A stretch of DNA of 64,000 bases from Nonomuraea wenchangensis (GTDB taxonomy: Bacteria; Actinomycetota; Actinomycetes; Streptosporangiales; Streptosporangiaceae): assembly GCF_900111685.1 (NCBI RefSeq), contig NZ_FOHX01000010.1, positions 62,001 through 126,000 on the forward strand, read 5' to 3'. Shown piece by piece: positions 28,750 through 36,754 of the stretch (its first letter is position 1; each line of letters opens with the position of its first letter). The notes under the pieces were generated by a model. It did not search any database, had not been told where the DNA came from, and was given only the letters and a program-made list of their open reading frames with translations. A program made the translations under genes and the position numbers.

Positions 28750-30723
28750 GTGACCATGCTTGACGCTGTCATGCCCGCGCTCGACGAGAGCATCTCCGGC
28801 GCGACCTCCACGGCCGCCCCGGAAGCGGGCCCGTCCGAGTTCGAGCTCCTGGGGCTGCCCAGGCCGCTCGTCTCCGGACTGGCCAGACAGGGCATCGAGA
28901 GCCCCTTCCCGATCCAGAGCGCCACCATCCCCGACGTGCTCGCCGGCAACGACGTGCTCGGCCGTGGCCAGACCGGCTCCGGCAAGACCCTCGCCTTCGG
29001 CCTGCCCACCATGGCCCGCCTCGCCGGGGTCAGGCCCGTTCCCGGGCGGCCCCGCGCGATGATCCTCGTACCGACCCGTGAGCTCGCGCTCCAGGTCCAC
29101 GACGCCCTCGAACCTCTCGGCCGCGGCCTCGGGCTGCGCATGAAGGTCGTCGTCGGCGGCATGTCCATGGGCAAGCAGATCGAGGCGCTGCGGCGCGGCG
29201 TCGACCTCGTCATCGCCACCCCCGGGCGGCTCGGCGACCTCATCCGGCAGGGCGAGTGCTCGCTCGCCGACGTGGAGGTCAGCGTCCTCGACGAGGCCGA
29301 CCACATGTGTGACCTCGGCTTCTTCCCGGTCGTCACCGACCTGCTCGCGCAGACCCCCTCCGACGGGCAGCGGCTGCTGTTCTCCGCCACCCTCGACGGC
29401 GACGTCGACAAGCTGGTGCAGCGCTTCCTCAAGGACCCGATCACGCACTCCGTGGCCCCCGCGACCTCGCCGGTCGACACCATGGAGCACCACGTGATGC
29501 AGGTCACCCGCGACGACAAGTTCGACGTGGCGGCCGAGATCGCCAACCGTGAGGGACGCACCATCATCTTCGTGCGCACCCAGCACGGCGTGGACCGGCT
29601 GTGCAAGCAGCTCGCCCGCGTCGGCGTCAAGGCCGGCGGCCTGCACGGCGGCAAGCGCCAGAACCAGCGCACCCGCATCCTCGCCGAGTTCCGCGAGGGC
29701 TCGGTCAACGTGCTGGTCTGCACCGACGTCGCGGCGCGCGGCATCCACGTGGACAACATCTCGCTGGTGCTGCACCTCGACCCGCCCCAGGACCACAAGA
29801 GCTACCTGCACCGTGGCGGGCGCACCGCGCGGGCCGGCGAGAAGGGCACCGTCGTCACGCTGGTGCTGCCGAACGAGCGGCGCTCCACCGACGCGCTCAC
29901 CCGCCGGGCCGGCATCCACCCGTTCCGGCTCAAGGCCGCCCCGGGGCACCCGCGGGTCGCCGAGGTGACCGGCGCCCGCATCCCGAGCGGCGAGGCCATC
30001 CCCGTGTGGGAGCCCGACGTGCGCAAGCCGCTGCGGCCGCGCCGTGAGGGCGGCGGGGCCGGCGGCTCCGACCGCCGCAACCGCCGCCCGCGCCGTGACT
30101 TCGACGGCGAGCGCCGCCCGCGCCGCCACGAGGACGGCGAGCGTTCCTTCGGGGGCGAGCGTTCCTACGGGAGCGGCGAGGACCGGCGTCCGCGCCGGCA
30201 CGGCGACGAGTCGCGCACCGTGGGCGAGGGCCGCGACCGCGGCTACCAGCCGAGGCGCGGCTTCCGCGAGGGCGACCGGCCCGTCCGCGAGGGCGGCCGT
30301 GACGGCTACCGCGGCGGCTCCCGCGACGACCGCGGCTCCAACGGTGCCCGCGGCTACAACGGCGACCGCGGCCCCTCGGGGGAGCGCGGCTTCTCCGGTG
30401 ACCGTGGTTTCTCGAACGACCGCGGCTCCTCGGGCGACCGTGGCTACAACAGTAACCGGGGCTTCTCGGGCGACCGTGGCTACAACGGTGACCGGGGCTC
30501 CTCCGGTGACCGTGGCTTCTCGGGCGACCGCGGCGTCTCGAACGACCGTGGCTTCTCGGGCGACAACCGGCGCGGTGGTTTCCGCGGCGAGCGTGGCTAC
30601 CGTGGCGACGACCGTGGCGGGCGCGCCGGCCAGGACCGCGGGTCGCGCGGCGACTGGCGCGGCTCCGACGACCGCGGCCAGCGCCCCCGCCCGTTCTCCG
30701 CGGACCGCCGCCCCGCGCGCTGA
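28750..30723 (+). CDS. DEAD-box ATP-dependent RNA helicase with RGG-like repeat tail
   Basis: 657 aa from GTG 28750 (GGAAAGG ten bases upstream; ATG 28756 possible). Helicase core: Q motif GIESPFPIQSATIP, motif I GQTGSGKT, DEAD in VLDEADHM, SAT in FSATLDGD, DVAARGIHVDNI, and HRGGRTARAG. From about residue 440 the protein is low-complexity Arg/Gly/Asp, with six-residue repeats of the GFSGDR type near the end, likely RNA-binding and possibly condensate-forming. Probable roles are RNA unwinding, ribosome assembly or cold adaptation (CsdA/DeaD-like). Stands alone between two hairpins. Confidence 0.93.
   Translation: MTMLDAVMPALDESISGATSTAAPEAGPSEFELLGLPRPLVSGLARQGIESPFPIQSATIPDVLAGNDVLGRGQTGSGKTLAFGLPTMARLAGVRPVPGRPRAMILVPTRELALQVHDALEPLGRGLGLRMKVVVGGMSMGKQIEALRRGVDLVIATPGRLGDLIRQGECSLADVEVSVLDEADHMCDLGFFPVVTDLLAQTPSDGQRLLFSATLDGDVDKLVQRFLKDPITHSVAPATSPVDTMEHHVMQVTRDDKFDVAAEIANREGRTIIFVRTQHGVDRLCKQLARVGVKAGGLHGGKRQNQRTRILAEFREGSVNVLVCTDVAARGIHVDNISLVLHLDPPQDHKSYLHRGGRTARAGEKGTVVTLVLPNERRSTDALTRRAGIHPFRLKAAPGHPRVAEVTGARIPSGEAIPVWEPDVRKPLRPRREGGGAGGSDRRNRRPRRDFDGERRPRRHEDGERSFGGERSYGSGEDRRPRRHGDESRTVGEGRDRGYQPRRGFREGDRPVREGGRDGYRGGSRDDRGSNGARGYNGDRGPSGERGFSGDRGFSNDRGSSGDRGYNSNRGFSGDRGYNGDRGSSGDRGFSGDRGVSNDRGFSGDNRRGGFRGERGYRGDDRGGRAGQDRGSRGDWRGSDDRGQRPRPFSADRRPAR
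30333..30569 (+). repeat. 18-base coding tandem repeats in the helicase tail
   Basis: About a dozen consecutive six-codon units of the form GGC-TTC-TCG-GGC-GAC-CGY encode G-[FYS]-[SN]-[GN]-[DS]-R. Units vary by substitution (FSGDR, YNGDR, SSGDR, VSNDR). The number of units could vary by slippage between strains. Confidence 0.8.
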
Positions 30724-30745
30724 CCGACCCCGCTGAACCAACCCA

Positions 30746-30778
30746 CCGCCCGCCACACCCCCGAGGTGCGGCGGGCGG
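30746..30778. terminator. Bidirectional terminator between helicase and sugar permease
   Basis: CCGCCCGCC (30746-30754) pairs with GGCGGGCGG (30770-30778), with an inner CACC/GGTG pairing. The hairpin lies between two convergent genes and can serve both. Confidence 0.75.
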
Positions 30779-30796
30779 CGGCGTTCCCGGGACAGG

Positions 30797-31753
30797 TCAG
30801 CCTTTCAGGCCGCTCAGGGCGATGCCCCGGGTGAAGTACTTCTGGAAGATCAGGAAGAACACGATGGTCGGGACCGAGGCGATGAACCCGCCCGCCATGA
30901 TGGCGCCCTGATGGTCCGGCGCCCCGAAGTACGAGTTGAGCCGGGCCAGCGCGACCGGCAGGTTCGCCATCTCGTCGCTCTGCACGATCACCAGCGGCCA
31001 CAGGAAGTTGTTCCACTCGGCCAGCACGATGAAGATCGACATCGCGGCGAGCGCCGGCCGCAGCAGCGGCAGCACGATCTGCCACCAGATCCGCCACTCC
31101 CCGGCGCCGTCCACGCGGGCCGCCTGGATGAGCTCGTTCGGCACCGACTGCAGGAACTGCACGAGGAAGAACAGCACGAACGCCTTGGCCAGCCCCGGCA
31201 CGATGTACGCCGTGTAGGTGTCCAGCCAGCCCAGGTTGCGCATGATGACGTAGTTCGGGATGAGCGTCGTCTGCCAGGGCACCATCATCGACGCGATGAT
31301 CATCAGGAAGATGACCCGGCGGCCCCTGATCCGGTGCTTGGCGATCACGTACGCCGCCAGCGAGCAGATCAGCAGCGCCCCCACGGTGATCGCCGTGGTG
31401 ACGAGGACGCTGTTGAACAGGAACCGCCAGAACCCGAACTCCACCTGGAACCGCTGGAACACCCCCTGCAGATGCCCCGGGTTGACCCGTTCCGCCGACC
31501 ATTCGGGGTCGTGGAAGTTCACGAACGACGGCGACTCCGGCACGAACGACGGCGGGATCCTGGACAGCTCCGTCGGCGGCTTCAGCACCGTGATGACCAG
31601 CCAGTAGAACGGCACGACCATCGTCAGTGACAGCAGATAGAACGGCAGGCGCAGCAGGTGCCGGTTCCGCCGGGCCCGGCCGCCCGCGCGCGGCTGCTCG
31701 TGCCGGGCCCGCCGCCGCGCCGGGGCGAGCCGGTCCATGGGGGCGACGGCCAT
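30797..31753 (-). CDS. Carbohydrate ABC transporter permease (MalG type)
   Basis: 318 aa with six membrane segments. The CUT1-family EAA loop reads ELIQAARVDGAGEWRIWWQIVLPLLRP. The ATG at 31753 overlaps the stop of the MalF-type gene. A basic ~35-residue N-terminal tail precedes the first segment. Inner-membrane half of a sugar importer with the two genes upstream; no ATPase is encoded here, so it probably uses a shared ATPase such as MsiK. Confidence 0.9.
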   Translation of the reverse strand: MAVAPMDRLAPARRRARHEQPRAGGRARRNRHLLRLPFYLLSLTMVVPFYWLVITVLKPPTELSRIPPSFVPESPSFVNFHDPEWSAERVNPGHLQGVFQRFQVEFGFWRFLFNSVLVTTAITVGALLICSLAAYVIAKHRIRGRRVIFLMIIASMMVPWQTTLIPNYVIMRNLGWLDTYTAYIVPGLAKAFVLFFLVQFLQSVPNELIQAARVDGAGEWRIWWQIVLPLLRPALAAMSIFIVLAEWNNFLWPLVIVQSDEMANLPVALARLNSYFGAPDHQGAIMAGGFIASVPTIVFFLIFQKYFTRGIALSGLKG

Positions 31754-32685
31754 CACAGCTCCTTCATCGCGCGCCCGACGCGCAGGTTGACGAGGCTCAG
31801 CACGAAGATGATCAGGAACAGCACCCAGGCGATCGCCGAGGCGTAGCCCAGCTTGAAGTGGGTGAACCCCTGGTCGTAGAGGTAGGGCACGATCATCAGC
31901 GCCGAGTCGAGCACGCCGCCGATGTTGTTGGTGCCGCGGAAGACGATGTAGACCGCCTCGAACACCTGGAACGCCCCGATCAGCCCGGTCACCACCACGT
32001 ACGTGGTGACCGGCCGCAGCAGCGGCAGCGTGATGTGGCGGAACCGCTGCCAGGTCGAGGCGCCGTCGATCCTGGCCGCCTCGTAGTACTCCTCGGGGAT
32101 GGAGCCGAGCCCGGCGACGTACAGCACCATGCCGTAGCCCATGCCGCCCCACACCGACATCAGCACCAGGATCGGGATGGTGAGGCTCGGCGTGGCCAGC
32201 CAGGGCACGGTCGAGCCGCCGAGCCAGTGGACGATCGTGTTGGCCAGGCCGGCCTCGCTCGGGAACAGCACCCATTTCCACATGAGCATGAGCGCGATGG
32301 AGGAGGTCACCGACGGCAGGAAGAACAGCGTGCGCATGATGCGGTGCGGCCAGCTCGGGCCGTTGAAGGCCAGCGCCAGCCCCAGCGACAGCAGGGTGCC
32401 GAGCACGACCGAGGCCACCACGTAGAGCGCGGTGTTGCCGAGCGCGTGCCGGAACCTGGCGTCGCCGGCGAGCTCGGCGAAGTTGTCCAGGCCGGTGAAG
32501 ACGGCCGGGTTGACCCCGTCGAACGAGGTGAAGCTGAGGTAGAGCGAGTTGGCCAGCGGCCAGAGCAGGAACGCCGCGAACAGCGCGAGGAACGGCAGCA
32601 GCATCGCGTACGAGGTGCCGTAGCGGCGCAGCCGGTCGACGGGGACGCGGCGCAGCCGGCCGCCGATGGGGACGGGACCCGCCAT
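31753..32685 (-). CDS. Carbohydrate ABC transporter permease (MalF type)
   Basis: 310 aa, six membrane segments, EAA loop EEYYEAARIDGASTWQRFRHITLPLLRP. Pairs with the MalG-type permease (ATGA overlap) and follows the solute-binding protein after ten bases. Substrate not identifiable from sequence. Confidence 0.91.
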   Translation of the reverse strand: MAGPVPIGGRLRRVPVDRLRRYGTSYAMLLPFLALFAAFLLWPLANSLYLSFTSFDGVNPAVFTGLDNFAELAGDARFRHALGNTALYVVASVVLGTLLSLGLALAFNGPSWPHRIMRTLFFLPSVTSSIALMLMWKWVLFPSEAGLANTIVHWLGGSTVPWLATPSLTIPILVLMSVWGGMGYGMVLYVAGLGSIPEEYYEAARIDGASTWQRFRHITLPLLRPVTTYVVVTGLIGAFQVFEAVYIVFRGTNNIGGVLDSALMIVPYLYDQGFTHFKLGYASAIAWVLFLIIFVLSLVNLRVGRAMKEL

Positions 32686-32695
32686 TGTCGGCCTC

Positions 32696-33973
32696 CTAAC
32701 CGGCGTTGCGCTGCATGACCTTGGCCGCCTCCGCGAGCGCGGTCTTCGCGTCCGTCTTGCCGAGGATGGCCGACTGGAGCTGCTTGGCGACGTCGGAGGC
32801 GCTCTCGTCCCAGCCGGGGCAGCCGGGGGCGGCCTTGCCCGTGCCGATCGCCTGCGCGAAGACCTGCGCCTGCTCGGGCGTGAACGTCGAGCCGCCCACG
32901 ATCTTGTCGGGGCGCGGCGGGATGTAGGAGATGTTGCGCTTCCTGGCCTCGTCGGCGACGGCGGCGATGGCCTCGTCGGTGTACATGAACTTCACGAAGT
33001 CCGCGCCGGTCTGGGCGTACTTGCTGTAGGAGGTGACGCCGATCGCCCGGCCGCCGATGAACGTGGTCGGCCCGGCGGGCCCGGCGGGCAGCGGCGCCAT
33101 CGCCCACTTGCCCTTCAGCTTGGGCTTGTTGGTGTCGAGGCCCTTGGCGATCCAGTTGCCGGCCACCACCATCGCGGTGCCGGTGTCGAGGGCGTCGGAG
33201 CCCTCGACCGTGGCGGTGGGGGCGCCGTGCTCGCGGTAGAGGTCCACCCAGTACGTCAGCGCCTGCTCGGCCTGCGGGGTGTCGAGCGAGGGCTTGCAGT
33301 CGGCGGTGTAGAAGGCGCCGCCGGCCTGGTAGAGGTAGTTGAAGTAGCCGATCCAGTCGAGGTTGCCCCAGTCCTGGCTGTAGGGCTTCTTCACCCCGGC
33401 CGCCTTGAGCGTGCCGATGTCCTTCACGAGCTCCTCCCACGTCTTGGGCGGGGCGTCGATGCCGGCCTTGTCCAGCAGGTCGGTGCGGTAGTAGAGGGCC
33501 AGGGTGGACATGTCGAGCGGCACCCCGTACACCGAGCCGTCGGGGGAGACCGCCGACTCCCACTGGGCGGGCTGCGCCTGCCCCTTGAGCGCGTCGATCC
33601 CGTGCTTGCGCAGGTCCACCATGGCGCCGCGGGCGCCGAACTGGATGGTCCAGGTCATGCCGCCGGAGAGGATGTCGGGGCCCGTACGGCTGGTCGCGGC
33701 GGCGAGGAGTTTGGCGTAGGCGTCGTCCCAGGACAGGGTCTGCACCTTGACCGTCACGTTGGGGTGCTTCTGGTGGTAGAGGTCGGCGGCCTTCTGGAAG
33801 GTCGCCGTCTCGTCGTCGCCGCCGGTGGACCAGAAGGACAGGGTCATGGGGGCGTTCTGGTCGGCCTGCTCCGTCCGGGTCTGGCCGCTCGTGGCGCAGG
33901 CCGTGCTGAGGGCGGCCACGAGGATCGTGCTGCACGCTGCCATGGTTCGTCGCATGGGCATGGTTCGTCGCAT
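32696..33973 (-). CDS. Extracellular solute-binding lipoprotein (sugar ABC transporter)
   Basis: 425 aa from ATG 33973. Basic start MRRTMPMRRT, hydrophobic TILVAALS and lipobox LSTAC give a membrane-anchored lipoprotein. The body is a family-1 sugar-binding protein (ADLYHQKHPNVTVKVQTLSWDDAYAKLLAA, a FVKFMYTDEA segment). The start is ambiguous because a 15-base sequence carrying two ATGs is repeated (33941-33955 and 33959-33973). First gene of the importer operon; a LacI regulator lies upstream on the same strand. Confidence 0.9.
   Translation of the reverse strand: MRRTMPMRRTMAACSTILVAALSTACATSGQTRTEQADQNAPMTLSFWSTGGDDETATFQKAADLYHQKHPNVTVKVQTLSWDDAYAKLLAAATSRTGPDILSGGMTWTIQFGARGAMVDLRKHGIDALKGQAQPAQWESAVSPDGSVYGVPLDMSTLALYYRTDLLDKAGIDAPPKTWEELVKDIGTLKAAGVKKPYSQDWGNLDWIGYFNYLYQAGGAFYTADCKPSLDTPQAEQALTYWVDLYREHGAPTATVEGSDALDTGTAMVVAGNWIAKGLDTNKPKLKGKWAMAPLPAGPAGPTTFIGGRAIGVTSYSKYAQTGADFVKFMYTDEAIAAVADEARKRNISYIPPRPDKIVGGSTFTPEQAQVFAQAIGTGKAAPGCPGWDESASDVAKQLQSAILGKTDAKTALAEAAKVMQRNAG
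33941..33973 (-). repeat. Direct 15-base repeat at the start of the sugar-binding protein gene
   Basis: ATGCGACGAACCATG occurs twice with an 18-base period, encoding MRRTM-P-MRRTM and creating four in-frame ATGs. Confidence 0.85.
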
Positions 33974-34101
33974 GGGGCCATCCGATCTCTCCGTCGGATG
34001 GGCGCCGGACTTGCGCCGGCGGACGTGCGGATGTGCCTGCGGGTCCCTTGGCCGGCGCCCATTTCTTGTGGGAGCGGATTTCACCACTTAAGCGGGTAAG
34101 C

Positions 34102-34120
34102 CACAATAGGCGATTTTGTG
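34102..34120. promoter_or_regulatory. Candidate operator upstream of the sugar importer
   Basis: CACAA (34102-34106) and TTGTG (34116-34120) flank nine AT-rich bases, about 130 bases before the binding-protein ATG. Possible LacI-type or promoter element. Confidence 0.3.
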
Positions 34121-34174
34121 AGAGAGCGCGTTCCCGGCTCCCGCGACGGCGATGACCTTCGGTTACGGCCCCAG

Positions 34175-34187
34175 CGGAAATTTTCCG
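34175..34187. promoter_or_regulatory. Palindrome sharing the CGGAAA half-site with the lacI upstream operator
   Basis: CGGAAA-T-TTTCCG is a perfect palindrome directly after the lacI stop codon (34188-34190) and ahead of the binding-protein operon. Its half-site recurs in the 22-base palindrome at 35287-35308, so both may bind the same LacI protein; a weak terminator is the alternative. Confidence 0.4.
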
Positions 34188-35204
34188 TCACAATGAAAGC
34201 GGAGCGGTGCTCCCCCTCGGCAGCAGGCGCGCGGGCGGCTCAGGGGCGCCGTCCGGCAGCTCGCCGGCGATCACCCGGAGCAGGGTGCGCGCGGCGTGCG
34301 CGCCGTAGGCGGGGACGTCCCGGGTCACGGCCGTCAGCGGCGGCCGGACCACCCGCGCGAGCGGGGAGTCGTCCCAGGCCACGATCGACAGCCCGGCGGG
34401 CACGGCCAGCCCCATCTCCTGGGCGACCGACAGGCCCGCCACCGCCATGATGTCGTTGTCGTAGACGATCGCCGTGGGCCGGGGCCGGGCGCTGAGCAGC
34501 AGCCTCGTCGCCCGCGCGCCCTCCTCGCCGGTGTAGTCGGTGTGCTCGACCGGATGCCCGCCGAGGCCGGCCGCCGCGCAGCCCCGCGCGAACGCCTCGT
34601 CCCTGATCCGGGTGTGCAGCAGCGCCGGCAGCCCCGCCACCCTGGCCACCCGCCGGTGGCCGAGCGCCGCGAGGTAGCCGATCACCTCGGCCATCACGGC
34701 GGCCTCGTCCGACCACACGGCGGGCAGCGGGCCCGCGCCCGAGGGATGCCCGGCCACCACGGCGGGCATGCCGAGCCGCTCCACCTCCGCCACCCGGGGA
34801 TCGGCGGCGCACAGGTCCACCAGGATCGCGCCGTCCACCCGGCCCTCGCCCCACCAGCGCCGGTACACCGCGATCTCCGCCTGACGGTCCGGCACCACCT
34901 GCAGCATCAGCGCGCACGAGCTGGCCGCCAGCTCGTCCTCGACGCCGCTGACCAGCTCCATGAAGAACGGCTCCACGCCGAGGAAACGGGCCGGCCGGCA
35001 GAGCACCAGGCCGATCGCGTCGGCGCGGGAGCCGCTCAGCGAGCGCGCGGCCAGGTTGGGTCGCCAGCCGAGCTCCTGGGCGATGGCCCTGATGCGCGCC
35101 CGCGTCTCCTCCGAGACGCCGGGGCGGCCGTTCAACGCGTACGACACGGCCCCCTTGGACACGCCGGCCCGCCGCGCGATGTCGGCGATCGTCGGCCTCT
35201 TCAC
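34188..35204 (-). CDS. LacI-family transcriptional regulator 1
   Basis: 338 aa. N-terminal LacI HTH with hinge helix (PTIADIARRAGVSKGAVSYALNGRPGVSEETRARI ... PNLAARSLSG), then a periplasmic-binding-protein-like ligand domain (YDNDIMAVAGLSVAQEMGL, VAWDDSPLARVVRPPLTAVTRD). Probable repressor of the downstream sugar importer. Two palindromes in its own upstream region suggest autoregulation. Confidence 0.93.
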   Translation of the reverse strand: MKRPTIADIARRAGVSKGAVSYALNGRPGVSEETRARIRAIAQELGWRPNLAARSLSGSRADAIGLVLCRPARFLGVEPFFMELVSGVEDELAASSCALMLQVVPDRQAEIAVYRRWWGEGRVDGAILVDLCAADPRVAEVERLGMPAVVAGHPSGAGPLPAVWSDEAAVMAEVIGYLAALGHRRVARVAGLPALLHTRIRDEAFARGCAAAGLGGHPVEHTDYTGEEGARATRLLLSARPRPTAIVYDNDIMAVAGLSVAQEMGLAVPAGLSIVAWDDSPLARVVRPPLTAVTRDVPAYGAHAARTLLRVIAGELPDGAPEPPARLLPRGSTAPLSL

Positions 35205-35231
35205 GCCCGCTCCCTCCCGCGCCCGATAAAC

Positions 35232-35249
35232 CGCTGAACCGTATCAGCG
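35232..35249. promoter_or_regulatory. Inverted repeat upstream of lacI 1
   Basis: CGCTGA-ACCGTA-TCAGCG, six-base arms with a six-base centre, 28 bases before the lacI start. Candidate operator. Confidence 0.4.
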
Positions 35250-35286
35250 ACATTGGCAATCTCCGGTCCGATCCGGGCACAATGCT

Positions 35287-35308
35287 TTTCCGGTTCATAA
35301 ACCGGAAA
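35287..35308. promoter_or_regulatory. 22-base perfect palindrome upstream of lacI 1
   Basis: TTTCCGGTT-CATA-AACCGGAAA with nine-base arms, in the spacer between lacI 1 (minus) and hisE (plus). A strong LacI-type operator candidate for autoregulation. Confidence 0.55.
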
Positions 35309-35457
35309 CGGCTCCGTGTACAGTCCCATTGGGTTCCGCGCCGCCGTCGGATCCGCCGTGGGCCGATCGGGGGCGTCTCGCGTGGCGGACGGCGGGCGGC
35401 GTCACCTCGTCCCGCAGACTAGGCTTGTCAGGCACGCCATCGACGACGAGAGAGACC

Positions 35458-35721
35458 ATGAAGACCTTCGAAGAGCTGTTCGCCGAGCTGTCCGAGAAGG
35501 CCCGCACCCGGCCCGCGGGGTCGGGCACCGTGGCCGCGCTCGACGCCGGCGTCCATGCCATCGGCAAGAAGGTCGTCGAGGAGGCCGCCGAGAGCTGGAT
35601 GGCGGCCGAGCACGAGTCGGACGACCGGGCGGCCGAGGAGATCTCCCAGCTCCTCTACCACGTGCAGGTGCTCATGATCGCCAAGGGCATCGGGCTCGAC
35701 CAGGTCTACAAGCATCTCTAG
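35458..35721 (+). CDS. hisE: Phosphoribosyl-ATP diphosphatase (HisE)
   Basis: 87 aa, the normal size of stand-alone HisE. Second step of histidine biosynthesis: hydrolyses phosphoribosyl-ATP to phosphoribosyl-AMP. MazG-like helices with KKVVEEAAESWMAAEHESDDRAAEEISQLLYHVQVLM carry the metal-binding acidic residues. ATG at 35458; longer in-frame starts upstream are not conserved. A TAGGCT element about 35 bases upstream could be the -10. hisG follows after 64 bases. Confidence 0.95.
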   Translation: MKTFEELFAELSEKARTRPAGSGTVAALDAGVHAIGKKVVEEAAESWMAAEHESDDRAAEEISQLLYHVQVLMIAKGIGLDQVYKHL

Positions 35722-35785
35722 GGCGCGCCCGCGCCCGCCGCCGCACCCGACCTGGAGAACTCGAGAGACCGAACGAGGACCTGAC

Positions 35786-36631
35786 ATGCTGCGTCTGGCA
35801 GTACCCAACAAGGGCGCGCTCAGCGAGGCCGCCCAGGCCATGCTCAAGGAAGCCGGCTACCGCTCCCGCAGGGACAGCAAGGAGCTGGTCGTCGTCGACG
35901 AGGACAACGGCTGCGAGCTGTTCTTCCTGCGCCCCCGCGACATCGCCGTCTACGTCGGGGAGGGCACCCTCGACGTCGGCATCACCGGCCGCGACATGCT
36001 CGTCGACTCCGGCGCGCCGGTCGAGGAGATCATGCCGCTCGGCTTCGGCGGCTCCACCTTCCGCCTGGCCGGCACGGCCGGCGCGATGACCTCGGTGCAC
36101 GACCTGGAGGGCCGGCGCATCGCCACCTCCTACGCCGGGCTGCTGGAGAAATACCTCTCCGACCAGGGCGTGGACGCCCGGGTGATCAAGCTGGACGGCG
36201 CGGTGGAGACCGCGATAAGGCTCGGCGTGGCCGACGCCATCGCCGACGTCGTCGAGACCGGCACCACGCTGCGCAACGTCGGCCTGGAGGTCTTCGGCGA
36301 GCCGATCATGCGCTCCGAGGCGGTGCTCATCAAGCGGCAGGGCGCGCCGGAGACGCCCGGCGCGGGCCAGTTCGTCCGCCGCTTCCAGGGGGTCGTGCAC
36401 GCCCGCGACTTCGTGATGATGGACTACGACATCCGCGCCGAGCGCATCGAGGAGGCCATCGCGCTCACGCCCGGCATGGAGGGCCCCACCGTCTCGCCGC
36501 TGCACCGCGAGGGCTGGGTGGCGGTGCGCGCGATGGTCCGCCGCAAGGGCCACCAGCAGGTGATGGACCAGCTCTGGGACATCGGCGCGCGGGCGATCCT
36601 GGTGACCGACATCTACGCCTGCCGCCTCTGA
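35786..36631 (+). CDS. hisG: ATP phosphoribosyltransferase, long form (HisG)
   Basis: 281 aa, so the hexameric long form with a C-terminal regulatory (histidine-feedback) domain, seen as the block HREGWVAVRAMVRRKGHQQVMDQLWDIGARAILVTDIYACRL. The catalytic part shows LRLAVPNKGALSEAA, VGITGRDMLVDSG and the PRPP loop DGAVETAIRLGVADAIADVVETGTTLR. First enzyme of histidine biosynthesis, paired with hisE as is usual in actinobacteria. Confidence 0.96.
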   Translation: MLRLAVPNKGALSEAAQAMLKEAGYRSRRDSKELVVVDEDNGCELFFLRPRDIAVYVGEGTLDVGITGRDMLVDSGAPVEEIMPLGFGGSTFRLAGTAGAMTSVHDLEGRRIATSYAGLLEKYLSDQGVDARVIKLDGAVETAIRLGVADAIADVVETGTTLRNVGLEVFGEPIMRSEAVLIKRQGAPETPGAGQFVRRFQGVVHARDFVMMDYDIRAERIEEAIALTPGMEGPTVSPLHREGWVAVRAMVRRKGHQQVMDQLWDIGARAILVTDIYACRL

Positions 36632-36687
36632 CAGCCTGCCGCCTCTGACATCCTGGCGTTTCTGACGAGCGGGGGCCGCGTCTGACA
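36617..36687 (+). repeat. 17-base tandem repeat at the hisG stop codon
   Basis: GCCTGCCGCCTCTGACA at 36617-36633 is repeated exactly at 36634-36650. A degenerate copy follows at 36651-36667, and another match ending CCGCGTCTGACA at 36671-36687. The first unit contains the hisG stop codon, so the 3' end of the gene has been duplicated. Confidence 0.75.
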
Positions 36688-36694
36688 AATGTCA
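36683..36694. promoter_or_regulatory. Palindrome before the ABC/two-component operon
   Basis: TGACA-AA-TGTCA lies 60 bases before the ATPase start. Candidate binding site for the LuxR-type response regulator encoded at the end of the operon (inference). Confidence 0.4.
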
Positions 36695-36754
36695 CGGTCG
36701 AACCCGGAAGGATCACACTGCCCGGGTCCCGGCCGTGACTTTAACGTTCGACGC

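Noticed and set aside
34175..34187. Rho-independent terminator of lacI 1
   Set aside because: Stem is only six bases with a one-base centre, too tight for an RNA hairpin; a DNA operator is more plausible.
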